Assembly: GCF_006351005.1 (NCBI RefSeq)
Contig: NZ_VENP01000004.1
Location: 40,101-104,100 of the forward strand
Direction of reading: 5' to 3'
DNA from: Miniimonas arenae
GTDB lineage: Bacteria > Actinomycetota > Actinomycetes > Actinomycetales > Beutenbergiaceae
DNA length: 64,000 nt
Numbering within the stretch: the stretch's first letter is position 1; each line of letters begins with the position of its first letter. The position numbers and the translations under genes were made by a program. Shown here one piece after another: positions 9,056 through 17,742 of this stretch. The notes under the pieces are model-generated. The model was given only the letters and a program-made list of their open reading frames with translations. It had not been told where the DNA came from and made no database searches.

Positions 9056-10770
9056 GCCAGGGCGATCCGGGCGGGGCAGGCGTCGCGAGCGGCGCGGGCG
9101 GTGCGGCCAGCGCGGGCGCCGCAAGCAGCGACGGCGTCGGCCCGACCACGCAGTGGCGGAGGGTGCACCGCGTGACCCCGCTGCTCACCGCCTGGAAGAT
9201 GGCCGCGGCACTCGTCGCGATCGCGCTCTTCCAGTCCTTCGACGACCTCGCCCGGATCCCGCTGCCCGTGCTCGCCGTGATCGGCCTCGTGGCCGGCGTG
9301 ATCCTGCTCGCGATCCTCGTCTCGCTCGGCTACAGCTACCTCGCGTGGCGGCGGATGGAGTACGCGATCACGTCGGAGGCCGTGGTCCTGCGCAGCGGCG
9401 TGCTGTTCCGGCGCGAGCGCGTCGCGCGGCTCACCCGCATCCAGGCGGTCGAGGTGGGGCAGCCGATCCTCGGGCGCATCTTCGGCTTCGCCGCGGTCAA
9501 GGTCGAGAGCGCCGGCGGCGCGGACGCCGTGCTCTCGCTGGCCTACCTCACCCAGGACGAGGCGCAGGCGGTGCGCAACGAGGTCCTCGCGCGGGCGGCC
9601 GGGGTCGACGTCGACGACCTCGACCTCGCCGCCATCGACGCCGGGCAGGACTCGGTCGCCGACGTCGTGCGAGCGAGCGAGAGCGCCGACGCCGCGGCGA
9701 GCGTGGGCGGCCCGGACGCCGAGGACGGCGTCGTGAACCGACCGGGTGCGCCTGGAGCGTCCGGTGCGCCCGGTGCGGGGCGCGACGGCGCCGTCGGCCC
9801 CGACGGCCGCCCCGACGCCTCGACGGGGCTCGATGCCACGACGCCGCGTCCCCTGCCGGCTGGGCTCGCCCGGCGGCTCGCGCCCGAGGCGCCCGAGCAC
9901 CAGGTGTTCCAGCTCGCGCCGGGTCGGCTCGTCGGGTCGCTCCTCCTGCACGGCGCGACGGTGGTGCTCCTGCTGTGGATCGTGGGCGTCGTCGGGTTCG
10001 GCGTCTTCACCGGGTCGTGGGAGGCCCTGTTCGGCAGCATCTTCGCGCTGCTCGGCGTCGTCGGCTTCGTGTGGGGCCGGTTCTCCAGCGAGTTCAACAC
10101 GCGCGTCGCGGTGTCCCCGGACGGTCTGCGGGTGCGCGCCGGCCTGCTCGAGACGAAGGCGAAGACCATCCCGCCCGGGCGGGTCCAGGCCGTCGCGGTC
10201 CACCAGGGTCCGCTCTGGCGCCTGGCCGGGTGGTGGCGGCTGCGCGTGACGCTGGCGAACGTGGGGATCGGCTCCGACGGCGACGCCCTCACCGACGCGC
10301 TGCTCCCGGTGGGCACCCGCGAGGAGGTGGCGGTCATGCTCCGCCTCGTCCTGCCCGACCTGCACGCGGAGGAGTACGACGCCGTCGTGGCGGGCCTCGT
10401 CGGCTCGGGCGACGCCGAGGGGTGGGTGCCCGCTCCACGTCGCGCCCGGTGGGTGGACCCGTTGGCCTGGCGGCGCAACGCCTTCCGCGTGCTCGGCGCC
10501 GCGCTGGCCCTGCGGCGGGGCCGGATCTGGCGCGAGCTGACGTTCGTGCCGCACGAGCGCACGCAGTCGCTCGGGGTCAGCCAGGGCCCCATCGACCGTC
10601 GGCTGCGGGTCGTGACGTTCTCGGCCCACACGTCGGGCGGGATCTCCCCGACGCTGCCGCACGTGGACGCCGCCGTCGCGGCCGCGCTGATGGCGGACCA
10701 GGCCGAGCGCGCACGTGCCGCGCGGCGCGTGGCGGGTCCCGAGCAGTGGATGCGCCACGCGGAGCCCTGA
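9052..10770 (+). CDS. PH-domain membrane protein, YdbT-like partner
   Basis: This 572-residue protein begins at GTG 9052, overlapping the previous stop (GTGA). It has a Gly/Ala-rich N-terminus, then a pair of membrane helices, and a bPH2 module (MEYAITSEAVVLRSGVLFRR...RLTRIQAVEVGQPILGRIFG). A disordered linker of about 80 residues (residues 220-300) follows, then a second helix pair (LLLHGATVVLLLWIVGVVGF) with a further PH-like module (VSPDGLRVRAGLLETKAKTIPPGRVQAV). A final segment repeats the PH signature (ELTFVPHERTQSLGVSQGPIDRRL). Three PH-like repeats with paired helices are typical of YdbT. It probably forms a complex with the 192-residue protein upstream. Confidence 0.8.
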   Translation: MSQGDPGGAGVASGAGGAASAGAASSDGVGPTTQWRRVHRVTPLLTAWKMAAALVAIALFQSFDDLARIPLPVLAVIGLVAGVILLAILVSLGYSYLAWRRMEYAITSEAVVLRSGVLFRRERVARLTRIQAVEVGQPILGRIFGFAAVKVESAGGADAVLSLAYLTQDEAQAVRNEVLARAAGVDVDDLDLAAIDAGQDSVADVVRASESADAAASVGGPDAEDGVVNRPGAPGASGAPGAGRDGAVGPDGRPDASTGLDATTPRPLPAGLARRLAPEAPEHQVFQLAPGRLVGSLLLHGATVVLLLWIVGVVGFGVFTGSWEALFGSIFALLGVVGFVWGRFSSEFNTRVAVSPDGLRVRAGLLETKAKTIPPGRVQAVAVHQGPLWRLAGWWRLRVTLANVGIGSDGDALTDALLPVGTREEVAVMLRLVLPDLHAEEYDAVVAGLVGSGDAEGWVPAPRRARWVDPLAWRRNAFRVLGAALALRRGRIWRELTFVPHERTQSLGVSQGPIDRRLRVVTFSAHTSGGISPTLPHVDAAVAAALMADQAERARAARRVAGPEQWMRHAEP

Positions 10771-10818
10771 CGCAGTCCGCCCGGCGCACCGCGGGCGCTC
10801 GGTGCGCTGATCGAGGAC

Positions 10819-10836
10819 TCACAGACATGTCACAGC
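10819..10836 (+). promoter_or_regulatory. PhoP-type box: direct repeat TCACAG with 11-bp period
   Basis: The sequence TCACAGACATGTCACAGC contains two TCACAG half-sites at 10819-10824 and 10830-10835, one helical turn apart. This is very close to the TCACAGC-N4-TCACAGC consensus described for Mycobacterium tuberculosis PhoP. It lies directly upstream of the PhoP-like regulator, so autoregulation is likely. An ATG at 10827 lies inside the box and is therefore unlikely to be the start codon. Confidence 0.65.
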
Positions 10837-10880
10837 CACGCCGTAGCGTCGACACATCGCGCGCGCGGATGATGAGCGTC

Positions 10881-11615
10881 ATGACGAACCCGGCTGCGGC
10901 CACCCCCGAGGTCCTGACCCGCACGGACGGGTCCCCCCTGCGCGTCCTCGTCGTCGACGACGAGGAGAACCTGCGCGAGCTCCTGGCGACCGTGCTGCGG
11001 TACGAGGGCTGGCGCGTCGAGACGGCGGCCGACGGCCACCAGGCGCTCAAGGTCGTCAAGGAGCTCGACCCGGACGTGGTCGTCCTCGACGTCATGATGC
11101 CCGGCATCGACGGCCTCGAGGTGCTCCGCCGCATCCGCGCGACCAACCGCGTCCCGGTCCTGTTCCTCACCGCGCGCGACTCCCTCGCCGACCGCGTGCA
11201 CGGCCTCACGGCGGGCGGCGACGACTACGTGACCAAGCCGTTCAGCCTCGAGGAGGTCGTGGCCCGGCTCCGCGCCCTCATGCGGCGCTCGGGCGCGCTC
11301 GCCCAGCGGCCGGACGCGGTGCTCGAGGTCGGCGACCTCACGCTCGACGAGGACTCCCACGAGGTGCGCCGCGGCGGCGACGAGATCCAGCTGACCGCCA
11401 CCGAGTTCGAGCTCCTGCGCTACCTCATGCGCAACCCGCGCCGCGTGCTGTCCAAGGCGCAGATCCTCGACCGCGTCTGGCAGTACGACTTCGGCGGTCA
11501 GGCGAACATCGTCGAGCTCTACATCTCCTACCTGCGGCGCAAGATCGATGCGGGCCGTGAGCCCATGATCCACACGCTGCGGGGCGCGGGGTACGTGCTC
11601 AAGCCCGCGTCGTGA
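10881..11615 (+). CDS. PhoP/TcrX-like response regulator (OmpR family)
   Basis: This 244-residue regulator (counted from ATG 10881; 10869 and 10872 are alternatives) has a receiver domain with the DDEE acidic pocket, phospho-acceptor Asp70 in VVVLDVMMPGIDG, and Lys in VTKPFSLEEVVARLRAL. The C-terminal winged helix ends in VESYxSYLRRKID-like VELYISYLRRKIDAG and LRGAGYVLKP. The blocks ARDSLADRVHGLTAGGDDYVTKPF and QYDFGGQANIVELY are closest to M. tuberculosis PhoP and TcrX. It probably controls envelope-related genes together with the sensor that follows. A PhoP-type direct repeat sits just upstream, and similar half-sites precede the htrA-like gene at 61.8 kb. Confidence 0.9.
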   Translation: MTNPAAATPEVLTRTDGSPLRVLVVDDEENLRELLATVLRYEGWRVETAADGHQALKVVKELDPDVVVLDVMMPGIDGLEVLRRIRATNRVPVLFLTARDSLADRVHGLTAGGDDYVTKPFSLEEVVARLRALMRRSGALAQRPDAVLEVGDLTLDEDSHEVRRGGDEIQLTATEFELLRYLMRNPRRVLSKAQILDRVWQYDFGGQANIVELYISYLRRKIDAGREPMIHTLRGAGYVLKPAS

Positions 11616-13318
11616 CCGGGCCGAGCACGCCCGAGCCGAGCACGCCCGAGCCGAGCACGCCCGAGCGCTCCGGGAGCGTCTCCGCAGCCGCCGGCTCGGC
11701 TGCCGACGTCGGCGGGCGGTCGAGACGCGCCGAGTCCCGGGGGGACGCCGCGCGCCGCCCGCTGCGCCTGCGCACCCAGCTCATCCTCGTCGTCGGTGGC
11801 GTGGCGCTCGCGATCGCCGTCCTGCTCGGCGCCGTGTCCTCGCTGTCGCTGCGCGCGCAGCTCGTGGGCGGCGTGGACCGCTCGCTCGAGGCATCGGCCG
11901 AGCGCGGCCGGATGGCGCCGGACCGCGACGGCTCGTGGGGCGGCGACGGCCCCGCGCCCACCCCACCCCCGACCGACGGCTCCGACGGCGCCGGCTCCGG
12001 CCAGGGCAGCGGCGCCGGCGGCGACACGCCCCCGCTCGGCCTCGGCGTTCTCGGTCAGGCCGCCGGCACGATCGTCGTGGAGGTGTCCGACGGCGTCGCC
12101 TCCGGGGCCTACATCGACGAGGACGCCCAGGTCGTCCAGCTCGACGACGCGCAGGTCGCGGACCTGGAGGACGTCGGGACCGCACCGGAGTGGGTGACGC
12201 TCGACGGCCTGGGCACCTACCGCGCGATGGCCACCGAGCGCAGCGACGGTACCCGCTTCGTCACGGCCCTGCCGTGGGCGGACAGCGCCGAGACGCTCCA
12301 GCGCTACCTCGTCGTCGAGCTCCTGGTGGGCGCGCTCGCCGTCGTGCTCGCCGCCGCTGCGGCGACCGTGCTCGTGCGCCGCGCGCTGCGACCCCTGGAT
12401 CGCGTCGCGCAGACCGCCGCGCGCGTCTCCGAGCTGCCCCTGGACCGCGGCGACGTCGCGATCGCGGAGCGCGTCCCGGCGCGCGACACCGACGAGCGCA
12501 CCGAGGTGGGCAAGGTGGGCGCCGCGGTCAACCGCATGCTCGGGCACGTGGAGTCCTCGCTCGCGGCGCGCCACGAGAGCGAGACGACGGTGCGCGCCTT
12601 CGTCGCGGACGCGAGCCACGAGCTGCGCACGCCGCTCGCCTCGATCCGCGGCTACTCCGAGCTCGTCCTGCGCCGCGGCGCCTCGACCGGCGAGCTGAGC
12701 CCCGAGACGGAGCACGCCGTCGGACGCGTCGCGGCCGAGGGCAAGCGCATGCAGGCCCTCGTCGAGGACCTCCTGCTGCTCGCGCGCCTGGACGCCGGCC
12801 GCGAGCTCACGCACGCCGACGTCGACCTCGTGGCGATCGCGGTGGACGTGACCTCGGACGCGCACGCCGCCGGCCGTGACCACCGCTGGCGGCTCGACGT
12901 GCCCGAGGACGGCGTGCCGCCCGTGCCGGGCGACGAGCCCCGGCTGCGTCAGGTCCTCGTCAACCTGCTCGGCAACGCCCGCGTGCACACCCCGGCGGGC
13001 ACCACGGTCACCACCTCGGTCCGCGCGGGGCACGACGGCGAGCTCGGCGACGTCGTCGTCCTCACCGTGACCGACGACGGGCCGGGCATCGACCCGGCGC
13101 TGCTGCCCACGCTGTTCGACCGGTTCTCCCGGGGGGACACCGCGCGCGGACGCGGTCAGGGTGAGCTCGCCTCGACCGGGCTCGGGCTCGCGATCGCCGA
13201 GGCGATCGTCTCCGCGCACGGGGGCCGGATCGCCGTCGACTCCGTCCCCGGCCGCACCTCCTTCACCGTGCTGCTGCCGACCGAAGGAGGAGCGGCGTCG
13301 GGCAGGATGGACCGGTGA
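11612..13318 (+). CDS. Sensor histidine kinase, PhoR-like
   Basis: The 568-residue kinase starts at GTG 11612, overlapping the regulator's stop by four bases (GTGA). The N-terminus has three copies of PSTPE, then a basic stretch and membrane helix 1 (about residues 62-83), an extracellular domain of about 150 residues with a Gly/Asp/Pro-rich loop, and helix 2 (about 232-254). HAMP, HisKA (SHELRTPLASIRGYSEL, phospho-acceptor His336) and HATPase domains follow, with the N box NLLGNARVHTP, G1 DDGPGID and the G2 region STGLGLAIAEAIV. It is the cognate sensor of the adjacent PhoP-like regulator; the stimulus cannot be told from the sequence. Confidence 0.9.
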   Translation: MTGPSTPEPSTPEPSTPERSGSVSAAAGSAADVGGRSRRAESRGDAARRPLRLRTQLILVVGGVALAIAVLLGAVSSLSLRAQLVGGVDRSLEASAERGRMAPDRDGSWGGDGPAPTPPPTDGSDGAGSGQGSGAGGDTPPLGLGVLGQAAGTIVVEVSDGVASGAYIDEDAQVVQLDDAQVADLEDVGTAPEWVTLDGLGTYRAMATERSDGTRFVTALPWADSAETLQRYLVVELLVGALAVVLAAAAATVLVRRALRPLDRVAQTAARVSELPLDRGDVAIAERVPARDTDERTEVGKVGAAVNRMLGHVESSLAARHESETTVRAFVADASHELRTPLASIRGYSELVLRRGASTGELSPETEHAVGRVAAEGKRMQALVEDLLLLARLDAGRELTHADVDLVAIAVDVTSDAHAAGRDHRWRLDVPEDGVPPVPGDEPRLRQVLVNLLGNARVHTPAGTTVTTSVRAGHDGELGDVVVLTVTDDGPGIDPALLPTLFDRFSRGDTARGRGQGELASTGLGLAIAEAIVSAHGGRIAVDSVPGRTSFTVLLPTEGGAASGRMDR

Positions 13319-15273
13319 GTGCAAAGCCGGGACGGCTCGCCGTCGGGATCATCGGGGCGGGCCGGGTCGGCGCGGTGCTGGGCAGCGCGCTGCGCGCCGT
13401 CGGGCACGAGGTGGTGGGCGTGAGCGGCGGCTCGCCGGAGACGCTGAGCCGGATCGAGACGCTGCTGCCGGCGGTGCCGGTGCTCGACATGGTCGACGTC
13501 GCGCGCGCGGCGGATCTCGTGATCGTGGGCGTGCCCGACGACGCGATCGCCGACGTCGTCGGCTGGGTCGCGGCGCAGGGCGGCTTCCGCCCCGGCCAGA
13601 TCGTGCTGCACCCCTCGGGCAGCCACGGCACGGACGTGCTCGCGCCGGCCGTCGCCGCAGGCGCCATCCCGCTCGCGGTGCACCCCGCGATGACGTTCAC
13701 CGGGACCTCGCTCGACCTCGCGCGGCTCGAGGGCACGCCCTTCGCGGTGACCGCGCCCGCACCCGTGCAGCCGATCGGGCAGGCGCTCGTCGTCGAGCTC
13801 GGTGGCGAGCCCGTGCTCCTCGCCGACGCCGCCCGGCCCGCCTACCACGCGGCCCTGTGCCACGCGGCGAACCACCTCGTGACGCTCGTGTCGCAGGCGC
13901 AGACCGTGCTCGCCGACGCCTCGGGCGAGGAGCCCGGGACGTCGCCGACCGAGGGGGCCGGCCGCCTGCTCGGCCCGGTCACCCGTGCCGCGCTCGAGGG
14001 TGCGCTGACCCGCGGCCCGGCCGCGCTCACCGGCCCGGTGAGCCGTGGCGACGTCGGGACCGTGGCGGCGCACCTGCGGGCGCTCGACGCGCTCGACGCC
14101 GGCGGGCTCGTCGACGTGGAGCCGGGGCTCGGTGCTGCTGTCGACCCAGCGGACGGCCGAGCCGGCGCGGGCGAGATCGGCGGCACCTACCGCGCGATGG
14201 CGCTGGCGACCACGGCGCTGGCGCAGCGCGCGCGGCGGATCGACGACGCCGCGGCGACGGACCTGCGGCGCGCCCTCGCGGCCCGGCCCGAGACCGTCCC
14301 GGCCGCGACGACCGGGGCGAGGCCCGCCGTCGTGCACACCGTCGCCGAGCTGCGCGCCGCGCGCCGCGGGATGGTCGGCGAGGTCGCCCTCGTGCCGACG
14401 ATGGGCGCGCTGCACGCCGGCCACCTCGCGCTGGTGCGTGCGGCGCGGCAGGCCGCACGGCATGTCGTGGTGTCGGTGTTCGTCAACCCGACGCAGTTCG
14501 GCGACGCGGGCGACCTCGCCGTCTACCCCCGCACGCTCGAGGCCGACGTCGCAGCCCTGGCCGCGCTCGGTGCCGACGCGCCGGACGTCGTGTTCGCGCC
14601 CTCCGTGCAGGAGATGTACCCGCGCGGCCGTACGAGCATCACGCTCGACCCCGGGCCGATCGCGGACCGGCTCGAGGGGGCCTCGCGACCCGGCCACTAC
14701 TCCGGAGTCCTCACCGTGGTGAGCAAGCTGTTCCACCTCGTTCAGCCCGACGTCGCGGTGTTCGGGGAGAAGGACGCGCAGCAGCTCGCGCTCGTGCGGC
14801 TCATGGTGGCCGACCTGGACGTGCCGCTGTGGGTGCTGTCGGTGCCGACCGTGCGCGAGGCGGACGGGCTCGCGCTGTCCAGCCGGAACTCCCGGCTGAG
14901 CGCGGACGGACGCGAGCGCGCCCTCGCGCTGTCGCGCTCGGTGGCCGCGGTGACGCGGCTCGGCGCCGCGGGCGCGAGCCCGACCGATGCGCTGGCGGCC
15001 GCGCGGGCCGAGCTCGACGTCGAGGGCGTCGAGGTGGACTACGCCGAGATCGTCGACGCGGTGACGTTCGAGCCGGTGACGTTCGAGCCGGTGGAGCCCG
15101 GGGAAGTCGGCGACGCGGACGAGACCGGCGAGCCGAGCGCGACCGGCGGGCCAGGCGAGGTCGGCACGAACGCCGGACCCGGCGCGGCCGAGCCGCGCTA
15201 CGTCGTCGCGGCCGTCGTCGAGGGCGTGCGCCTCATCGACACCGGCGCGGTGCCGTTCGCCGCCCGCCGGTAA
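13315..15273 (+). CDS. panC: Fusion of a Rossmann/DUF2520 protein and pantoate-beta-alanine ligase
   Basis: The 652-residue protein joins two families usually encoded by neighbouring genes. Residues 1-310 are a Rossmann-fold plus DUF2520 protein (GIIGAGRVGAVLG at the start, HPAMTFTG and CHAANHLVTL in the second half). Residues of about 335-652 are PanC, with MGALHAGH as the HIGH-type motif, FVNPTQFGDAGDLAVYPR, GEKDAQQL and the SSRNSRLS loop. PanC condenses pantoate with beta-alanine using ATP to make pantothenate. A Gly/Glu/Thr-rich insert lies near the C-terminus (about 595-625). The GTG start overlaps the kinase stop. panD and coaX, often found next, are absent here. The stop TAA is part of the lysS -10 box. 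Confidence 0.88.
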   Translation: MSAKPGRLAVGIIGAGRVGAVLGSALRAVGHEVVGVSGGSPETLSRIETLLPAVPVLDMVDVARAADLVIVGVPDDAIADVVGWVAAQGGFRPGQIVLHPSGSHGTDVLAPAVAAGAIPLAVHPAMTFTGTSLDLARLEGTPFAVTAPAPVQPIGQALVVELGGEPVLLADAARPAYHAALCHAANHLVTLVSQAQTVLADASGEEPGTSPTEGAGRLLGPVTRAALEGALTRGPAALTGPVSRGDVGTVAAHLRALDALDAGGLVDVEPGLGAAVDPADGRAGAGEIGGTYRAMALATTALAQRARRIDDAAATDLRRALAARPETVPAATTGARPAVVHTVAELRAARRGMVGEVALVPTMGALHAGHLALVRAARQAARHVVVSVFVNPTQFGDAGDLAVYPRTLEADVAALAALGADAPDVVFAPSVQEMYPRGRTSITLDPGPIADRLEGASRPGHYSGVLTVVSKLFHLVQPDVAVFGEKDAQQLALVRLMVADLDVPLWVLSVPTVREADGLALSSRNSRLSADGRERALALSRSVAAVTRLGAAGASPTDALAAARAELDVEGVEVDYAEIVDAVTFEPVTFEPVEPGEVGDADETGEPSATGGPGEVGTNAGPGAAEPRYVVAAVVEGVRLIDTGAVPFAARR

Positions 15274-15276
15274 ACT
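15271..15276 (+). promoter_or_regulatory. -10 element TAAACT of a leaderless lysS promoter, overlapping the panC stop codon
   Basis: The first three bases are the stop codon TAA of the DUF2520-PanC gene, and the hexamer fits TANNNT. The lysS GTG lies 7 nt downstream of its last T, so lysS mRNA probably begins at the start codon. Confidence 0.65.
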
Positions 15277-15282
15277 CGCCGG

Positions 15283-16899
15283 GTGCCAGAACCGATCGAC
15301 CCCACCCCCGCGCGTGACGTGACCGCCGACGTCACCGGTGCCGCCCCCGAGACCGCAGCGGCCAGCGCCGTCGACCAGGACGCCGTCGACCAGGACGCGC
15401 TCGACGCCGAGGTGCTCGAGGCGGACCCGGAGCAGGTCCGGGTCCGCAAGGAGAAGCGCGAGCGCCTCCTCGAGGCGGGCCGTGAGCCCTACCCGGTCGC
15501 CGTCCCCGTCACCACGACGATCACGCAGGTGCGCGCGACGCACGCGGACCTGGAGACCGGCGCCGAGACCGACGACGTGGTGGGCGTCGCGGGCCGCGTC
15601 ATGCACCTGCGCAACACCGGCAAGCTGTGCTTCGTCTCGATCGCCGACGGCGACGGGCTGACCCTCCAGGTGATGCTCTCCCTCGCCGAGGTGGGCGCGG
15701 AACGCCTCGCGGACTTCAAGGCCGACGTCGACCTGGGCGACTTCCTGTTCGCGCACGGCCGGGTCGTGCGGTCGCGGCGTGGTGAGCTGTCGATCATGGC
15801 CGACTCGTGGCAGCTCGCGGCGAAGGCACTGCGTCCGCTCCCCACGCTGCACAAGGAGACGAGCGAGGAGACGCGCGTGCGGCGGCGCTACCTCGACCTC
15901 ATCGCCCGGCCCGAGGCGCGCCGGATGGTGCGGGTGCGTGCCGGCGTCGTGCGCTCGCTGCGGGAGTCCTTCCACCGCCGCGGGTACGTCGAGGTCGAGA
16001 CGCCCATCCTGCAGTCCCAGCCGGGCGGTGCCAGCGCGCGGCCGTTCCGCACGCACATGAACGCGTTCGACGCCGACCTCTCGCTGCGGATCGCCACCGA
16101 GCTCTATCTCAAGCAGGCCGTGGTCGGCGGCGTCGAGCGCGTGTTCGAGATCGGTCGGCAGTTCCGCAACGAGGGTGTCGACTCCTCGCACAGCCCCGAG
16201 TTCTCCTCGCTCGAGGCTTATCAGGCGTGGACCGACTATCGCGGGATTGCCACCCTCACGCGCGAGCTGATCCAGGAGGCCGCGCTGTCGGTGTTCGACA
16301 CCACCGAAGTCACCCTGGCCGACGGTTCTCCTTACGACATCGGCGGGGAGTGGCCGTGGCTCTCCCTCTACGGATCGGTCTCGGACGCGCTGGGTGAGGA
16401 GATCACCGCCCAGACCCCGATGGCGACGCTGCTCGCCGTCGCCCAGCGACTCGATATCGATCTCGACGGTGTGCGTGCGCTCACACCCGGAAAGGTGGTC
16501 GAGGAGATCTTCGAGCACCTCGTGGGGGACCATCTCGTGGCCCCGACATTTGTCCACGACTACCCGGTCGACACCTCGCCACTGGTCCGCGCACACCGAT
16601 CCACCCCTGGCGTCGTGGAGAAGTGGGACCTGTACGTGCGCGGGTTCGAGCTGGGCACGGGCTACTCCGAGCTCGTCGACCCGGTCGTGCAGCGGGAGCG
16701 GTTCGAGGCGCAGGCGCTGCTCGCGGCCGCGGGCGACCCCGAGGCGATGCGCGTGGACGAGGACTTCCTGCGCGCCGTCGAGCACGCGCTGCCGCCGATG
16801 GGGGGCATGGGGATGGGGATCGACCGCCTGCTCATGGCGCTCACGGGTCTCGGCATCCGCGAGACGATCCTGTTCCCGCTCGTCCGGCCGCAGGCGTAG
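15283..16899 (+). CDS. lysS: Lysyl-tRNA synthetase (class II)
   Basis: The 538-residue enzyme charges tRNA(Lys). After a disordered acidic N-terminus (about 45 residues) comes the OB-fold anticodon-binding domain, then the class II core: motif 2 [21 protein letters not shown] and motif 3 [13 protein letters not shown] near the end. Length and motifs are standard. Codons between about 16190 and 16620 use A or T in the third position (GAA, TAT, ATT, TCT, CAT, ACA) much more than the flanks, which suggests a recombined segment. The GTG at 15283 is chosen because of the leaderless -10 seven bases upstream. A further leaderless promoter overlaps its own stop codon. Confidence 0.92.
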   Translation: MPEPIDPTPARDVTADVTGAAPETAAASAVDQDAVDQDALDAEVLEADPEQVRVRKEKRERLLEAGREPYPVAVPVTTTITQVRATHADLETGAETDDVVGVAGRVMHLRNTGKLCFVSIADGDGLTLQVMLSLAEVGAERLADFKADVDLGDFLFAHGRVVRSRRGELSIMADSWQLAAKALRPLPTLHKETSEETRVRRRYLDLIARPEARRMVRVRAGVVRSLRESFHRRGYVEVETPILQSQPGGASARPFRTHMNAFDADLSLRIATELYLKQAVVGGVERVFEIGRQFRNEGVDSSHSPEFSSLEAYQAWTDYRGIATLTRELIQEAALSVFDTTEVTLADGSPYDIGGEWPWLSLYGSVSDALGEEITAQTPMATLLAVAQRLDIDLDGVRALTPGKVVEEIFEHLVGDHLVAPTFVHDYPVDTSPLVRAHRSTPGVVEKWDLYVRGFELGTGYSELVDPVVQRERFEAQALLAAAGDPEAMRVDEDFLRAVEHALPPMGGMGMGIDRLLMALTGLGIRETILFPLVRPQA

Positions 16900-16902
16900 G
16901 GT
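16897..16902 (+). promoter_or_regulatory. -10 element TAGGGT overlapping the lysS stop codon
   Basis: TAG at 16897-16899 is the lysS stop, and the hexamer TAGGGT lies 7 nt before the ATG at 16909. This repeats the stop-codon/-10 arrangement seen before lysS. Confidence 0.55.
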
Positions 16903-16908
16903 CGAAGG

Positions 16909-17067
16909 ATGTGGGAGAACCTCGGCGCGCTCGTGCCCTCGATCGGCGTTCTGGCGCTCTTTCTGGTGGTGGTGCGAGCGATCGTTCTCGCGGATCGCCG
17001 CGAGCGCGCTAAGCGCCTGGCCGAGGAGGCGCAGCGGCGCGAACGAATGGGGCCGCCCTCTTCCTGA
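16909..17067 (+). CDS. 52-residue membrane protein downstream of lysS
   Basis: A short ORF from ATG 16909 to TGA 17065 starts MWENLGALVPSIGVLALF and continues with a single membrane helix (about residues 7-27). A strongly basic/acidic amphipathic tail, ADRRERAKRLAEEAQRRE, follows. The codon pattern (mostly G or C in third position), the leaderless -10 seven bases upstream and the sensible topology (outside-in helix with positive inside) support a real gene. It is not assigned to a family. The charged tail may form a short coiled coil. Confidence 0.6.
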   Translation: MWENLGALVPSIGVLALFLVVVRAIVLADRRERAKRLAEEAQRRERMGPPSS

Positions 17068-17260
17068 AGATCCCGCGACGGCGAACTCACCGTCTCGTGA
17101 GACATTCCTCACGAGAGTTGAGTAAGTCCTCGAACGCGGTCGGTCGCCATCGGAACAACCGGCTGCGGCACTTCTTTGTTGACATGTCCCGCGCTCTCAT
17201 TCACTCTTGCCTCACTGCTCTGATGTTTCACGAGCAACGGCGACACCCAGGAGGAATTCC
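17068..17260 (+). promoter_or_regulatory. AT-richer lsr2 upstream region with TTGACA
   Basis: This stretch is visibly less GC-rich than the surroundings. TTGACA at 17179-17184 is a perfect -35 hexamer, but no convincing -10 follows; TCACTC at 17201-17206 is the best at a 16-bp spacing. An AGGAGG Shine-Dalgarno sequence lies at 17250-17255. Such AT-rich DNA is also a likely binding place for Lsr2 itself. Confidence 0.4.
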
Positions 17261-17605
17261 ATGGCACAGCGAGTCAGCGTGCTGCTCATCGACGACCTCG
17301 ACGGCAAGGAGGCGGCCGAGACGGTCACCTTCGGGCTCGACGGCGTCACCTACGAGATCGACCTTTCGGCGGAGAACGCCGCCAAGCTGCGGGAGGAGTT
17401 CGCCGGCTGGGTCGGCGCCGCGAGGCGCAGCGGGGGTCGCCGCACCACCACCCCGGCCCGCTCGGGCCGTGGCTCGTCGTCGGGTTCGGGCAAGGCGTCC
17501 GACGCCTCGGTGATCCGCGCGTGGGCCGCCGAGAACGGTCACACGGTGAGCGACCGCGGCCGGATCCCGGCTGAGGTGCGCGCCGCGTACGAGGCCGCGA
17601 ACTGA
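17261..17605 (+). CDS. lsr2: Nucleoid-associated protein Lsr2
   Basis: The 114-residue protein matches Lsr2. The N-terminal dimerisation domain starts MAQRVSVLLIDDLDGKEAAETVTFGLDG, a Gly/Ser/Arg-rich linker follows, and the C-terminal DNA-binding domain ends IRAWAAENGHTVSDRGRIP with the RGR AT-hook-like loop. Lsr2 binds AT-rich DNA and silences horizontally acquired genes in actinobacteria, like H-NS. The start at ATG 17261 is fixed by AGGAGG at 17250-17255. It is followed by a strong hairpin terminator, so it is transcribed alone. Confidence 0.95.
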   Translation: MAQRVSVLLIDDLDGKEAAETVTFGLDGVTYEIDLSAENAAKLREEFAGWVGAARRSGGRRTTTPARSGRGSSSGSGKASDASVIRAWAAENGHTVSDRGRIPAEVRAAYEAAN

Positions 17606-17634
17606 CGCGTTCGCGCGCGCTCTGACGCACGCCC

Positions 17635-17666
17635 GAAGGGCCCGGACCGCCTGGTCCGGGCCCTTC
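17635..17666 (+). terminator. Hairpin terminator after lsr2
   Basis: A perfect 14-bp stem GAAGGGCCCGGACC with loop GCCT. It lies 30 bp after the lsr2 stop and could work in either direction. There is no U tract, as is common in high-GC actinobacteria. Confidence 0.75.
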
Positions 17667-17742
17667 GTCGCGCCGTGTCCCGGCCACCGGTCGTGGGCCC
17701 AACGGCCCCCACCAGGTCACGCGAGTGCGTCATGATAAGCAC

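Noticed and set aside
10827..10829. ATG 10827 as the start of the PhoP-like regulator
   Set aside because: It lies between the two TCACAG half-sites of the presumed operator, and three better ATGs follow at 10869-10881.
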